Source: Betaproteobacteria bacterium (GTDB lineage: Bacteria; Pseudomonadota; Gammaproteobacteria; Burkholderiales; Burkholderiaceae_C). Taken from it: a DNA stretch of 13,541 nt. The stretch is from assembly GCA_947448675.1 (NCBI GenBank), contig CANFOR010000052.1, positions 1 to 13,541 on the forward strand, given 5' to 3'. Made by a program: the position numbers and the translations under genes. Under the pieces are notes generated by a model that saw nothing but the letters and a program-made list of their open reading frames with translations, did no database searches and was not told the origin of the DNA. This document shows positions 11,939 to 13,541 of the stretch, piece after piece (the stretch's first letter is position 1; every line of letters starts with the position of its first letter).

Positions 11939-13468
11939 TTACATGACGGCGCCCAATTGCCAGGGTACAAATTCGTTTTGGCCGTAGCCGTGTTGCTCGC
12001 TCTTGGTGGGTTGGCCCGAGGCCGTGGCCAGCACCTGCGCAAAAATGCGCTGGCCCATTTCGGCCACCGAGGTCGTGCCGTCAACGATCTCGCCGCAGTT
12101 GATGTCGATGTCGTCGGCTTGGCGCTGCCACAGCCGGGTGTTGGTGGCCAGCTTGAGCGAGGGCGAGGGCGCGCAGCCATAGGCGCTGCCGCGCCCAGTG
12201 GTAAAGCAAATCAGGTTGGCGCCGCCCGCTACTTGGCCGGTGGCGCTGACCGGGTCATAGCCCGGCGTGTCCATGTAGACCAAGCCCTTGGCCGTGACGG
12301 CTTCGGCGTATTCGTAGACCGCTTGCAAATTGCTGGTGCCGCCCTTGGCCACTGCGCCGAGCGATTTTTCGAGGATGGTGGTCAGGCCGCCGGCCTTGTT
12401 ACCGGGCGAGGGGTTGTTGTTCATCTCGCCCTCATGCATGGCGGTGTAGCGCTCCCACCAACGGATGCGCGCTATCAATTTTTCAGCAACGGCGGGGGCC
12501 ACCGCGCGCCGCGTGAGCAGGTGTTCGGCCCCGTAAATCTCGGGTGTTTCGCTCAAAATGGCGGTGCCGCCGTGCGCCACCAGCAGGTCGACCGCCGCGC
12601 CCAGCGCCGGGTTGGCGCTGATGCCGCTGTAGCCATCAGACCCACCGCATTGCAGGCCGATGCTGATGTGCTCGGCGCTGCAGGGTGTGCGCGTGGCACG
12701 GTTGGCGGCGGGCAGCATTTGCTCGACCAAGGCTATGCCTTTGGCCACGGTTTGGCGCGTACCGCCGCTGTCTTGGATGTTGAACACCTGCAGGGTTTCG
12801 CCCACGCGCAAGCTGCTACTGCTAGCCAACCAGCTGTTGATTTGGTTGGTCTCGCAGCCCAGACCCACCACCACAATGCCCGCAAAGTTGGCGTGCGTGG
12901 CGTAGCCCGCCAGCGTGCGCTGCAGCACCTGCAAGCCCAGGCCTTCGCTGTCCATGCCGCAGCCGCTGCCGTGCGTCAGTGCGATGACGCCATCTACGTT
13001 GGGGAAGGGGGCCAAAGCCTCGGGGCGTAACTGCTTAGAAAAGTGGTCGGCAATGGCCCGCGCTGCGGTAGCTGAGCAGTTGACGCTGGAGAGTACGCCG
13101 ATGTAGTTGCGCGTGCCCACGCGGCCGTCAGCGCGCTGGTAGCCCATAAAGCTGGCATGTTGGCGCGCGGGTGCTGGCTTGACGTCGGCCCCCACGGCGT
13201 AGTCGCGCGCAAAGCTGCCCTTGGCCTCGCCCATCCACAGGTTGTGGGTGTGAATGTGTTCGCCTGGCGCTATGGCTTTGCTAGCAAAACCAATGATCTG
13301 GTTGTAGCGCCGCACTGGCTCACCGGGGGCAATGCTGCGCGTGGCAATTTTGTGGCCTGCCGGGATCAGGCCTTTAACGGCAATACCTTCAACCTGTACG
13401 CCACCGACCAGTTGGCTGCGGGCTATGAGGACGTCGTCGGCGGGGTGGAGTCGAATAAAGGCTTGCAT
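11939..13468 (-). CDS. UxaA/GarD-family (altronate/galactarate-type) dehydratase
   Basis: 509 aa, comparable to E. coli UxaA and GarD as single-chain enzymes. The N-terminal ~90 residues form a SAF domain with PAGHKIA (36-42) and paired PGE motifs (48-50 and 68-70) before HIHTHN (71-76). The catalytic region has GYQRADGRVGTRNYIG (109-124), Cys131 in SVNCSA, THGSGCG (165-171), GLGCETN, LQCGGSDGYSGISANPALG and NPSPGNKAGGL. These match the iron-dependent hydro-lyases that dehydrate sugar acids to 2-keto-3-deoxy acids. The start MQAFIRLHPADDV is a typical family beginning, although no Shine-Dalgarno sequence is visible. It is the first gene of a two-gene unit with the Ldh2-type dehydrogenase. The substrate could be altronate, galactarate, another aldonate or, less likely, sulfolactate. 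Confidence 0.9.
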   Translation of the reverse strand: MQAFIRLHPADDVLIARSQLVGGVQVEGIAVKGLIPAGHKIATRSIAPGEPVRRYNQIIGFASKAIAPGEHIHTHNLWMGEAKGSFARDYAVGADVKPAPARQHASFMGYQRADGRVGTRNYIGVLSSVNCSATAARAIADHFSKQLRPEALAPFPNVDGVIALTHGSGCGMDSEGLGLQVLQRTLAGYATHANFAGIVVVGLGCETNQINSWLASSSSLRVGETLQVFNIQDSGGTRQTVAKGIALVEQMLPAANRATRTPCSAEHISIGLQCGGSDGYSGISANPALGAAVDLLVAHGGTAILSETPEIYGAEHLLTRRAVAPAVAEKLIARIRWWERYTAMHEGEMNNNPSPGNKAGGLTTILEKSLGAVAKGGTSNLQAVYEYAEAVTAKGLVYMDTPGYDPVSATGQVAGGANLICFTTGRGSAYGCAPSPSLKLATNTRLWQRQADDIDINCGEIVDGTTSVAEMGQRIFAQVLATASGQPTKSEQHGYGQNEFVPWQLGAVM

Positions 13469-13509
13469 AGGAGCGGCATGGGCTGCATAGAATAGGGCGG
13501 CTAATCAAA

Positions 13510-13534
13510 CTATCATACGACTTTTGCGGCGCTG
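13510..13534 (-). promoter_or_regulatory. Possible promoter/operator upstream of the UxaA-family gene
   Basis: On the minus strand the region upstream of the ATG at 13468 contains TCGTATGATAG. TATGAT could serve as a -10 element, about 45 bases before the start codon. The surrounding string is one base from the symmetrical GTATGATAC, a pattern seen in operators of some FadR-subfamily GntR regulators. No clear -35 element is present within the window. The window ends before any regulator gene can be seen. Confidence 0.3.
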
Positions 13535-13541
13535 CAAAACA

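Noticed and set aside
10813..12180. 455-codon version of the Ldh2-type dehydrogenase
   Set aside because: The extension is antiphase to the dehydratase gene, and the conserved protein begins at ATG 11886.
11738..13030. Plus-strand 430-codon open frame, with an AAGGAG-like sequence near 11893
   Set aside because: It lies antisense to the well-conserved UxaA-family gene in GC-rich DNA, its translation matches no family I know, and the AAGGAG is not spaced to a start in this frame.

Overview
The window looks like a chromosomal segment of a betaproteobacterium, most likely Comamonadaceae. The argB and slmA homologues are of proteobacterial type, and two stretches resemble the short TAGCTGCTAGCGC-type repeats I associate with comamonads. 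This assignment rests on recognition, not on a database search. There is no rRNA, tRNA, CRISPR array, insertion sequence or phage gene.

Left part (1-1195, + strand): the 3' end of a GDP-mannose 4,6-dehydratase gene (gmd), followed with a start/stop overlap by a GDP-6-deoxy-D-mannose reductase (rmd). Together they make GDP-D-rhamnose. This is probably the edge of a surface-polysaccharide locus running off the left end.

Centre (1214-7404, - strand): a tightly packed six-gene operon, read right to left. It encodes a HAD-phosphatase/UbiA-prenyltransferase fusion, a DprE1-type FAD oxidase, a DprE2-type short-chain reductase, a membrane-associated NAD-dependent epimerase-like protein, an amine-oxidase-like FAD protein and a GtrA-type membrane protein. 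The first three match the steps of the mycobacterial polyprenyl-phosphate-D-arabinofuranose pathway: phosphoribosyl transfer and dephosphorylation, C2 oxidation, C2 reduction. GtrA proteins are associated with handling or flipping of lipid-linked sugars. The epimerase and FAD protein have no counterpart in that pathway that I know of. They make this the most interesting part of the window.

Right part (7522-10744, + strand): argB, then an ArnT/PMT-like membrane glycosyltransferase overlapping it by one base, then slmA. The 117-bp divergent gap between argB and the arabinose-type operon holds a perfect short palindrome with an extra half-site. The glycosyltransferase is a speculative candidate user of the lipid-linked pentose.

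Far right (10813-13468, - strand): a two-gene catabolic unit, an altronate/galactarate-dehydratase-family enzyme followed by an Ldh2/malate-lactate-type dehydrogenase. It converges on slmA, and a repeat-like sequence lies between them. Several starts were set well inside the longest open frames, using stop/start overlaps, family N-termini and Rossmann-motif positions.
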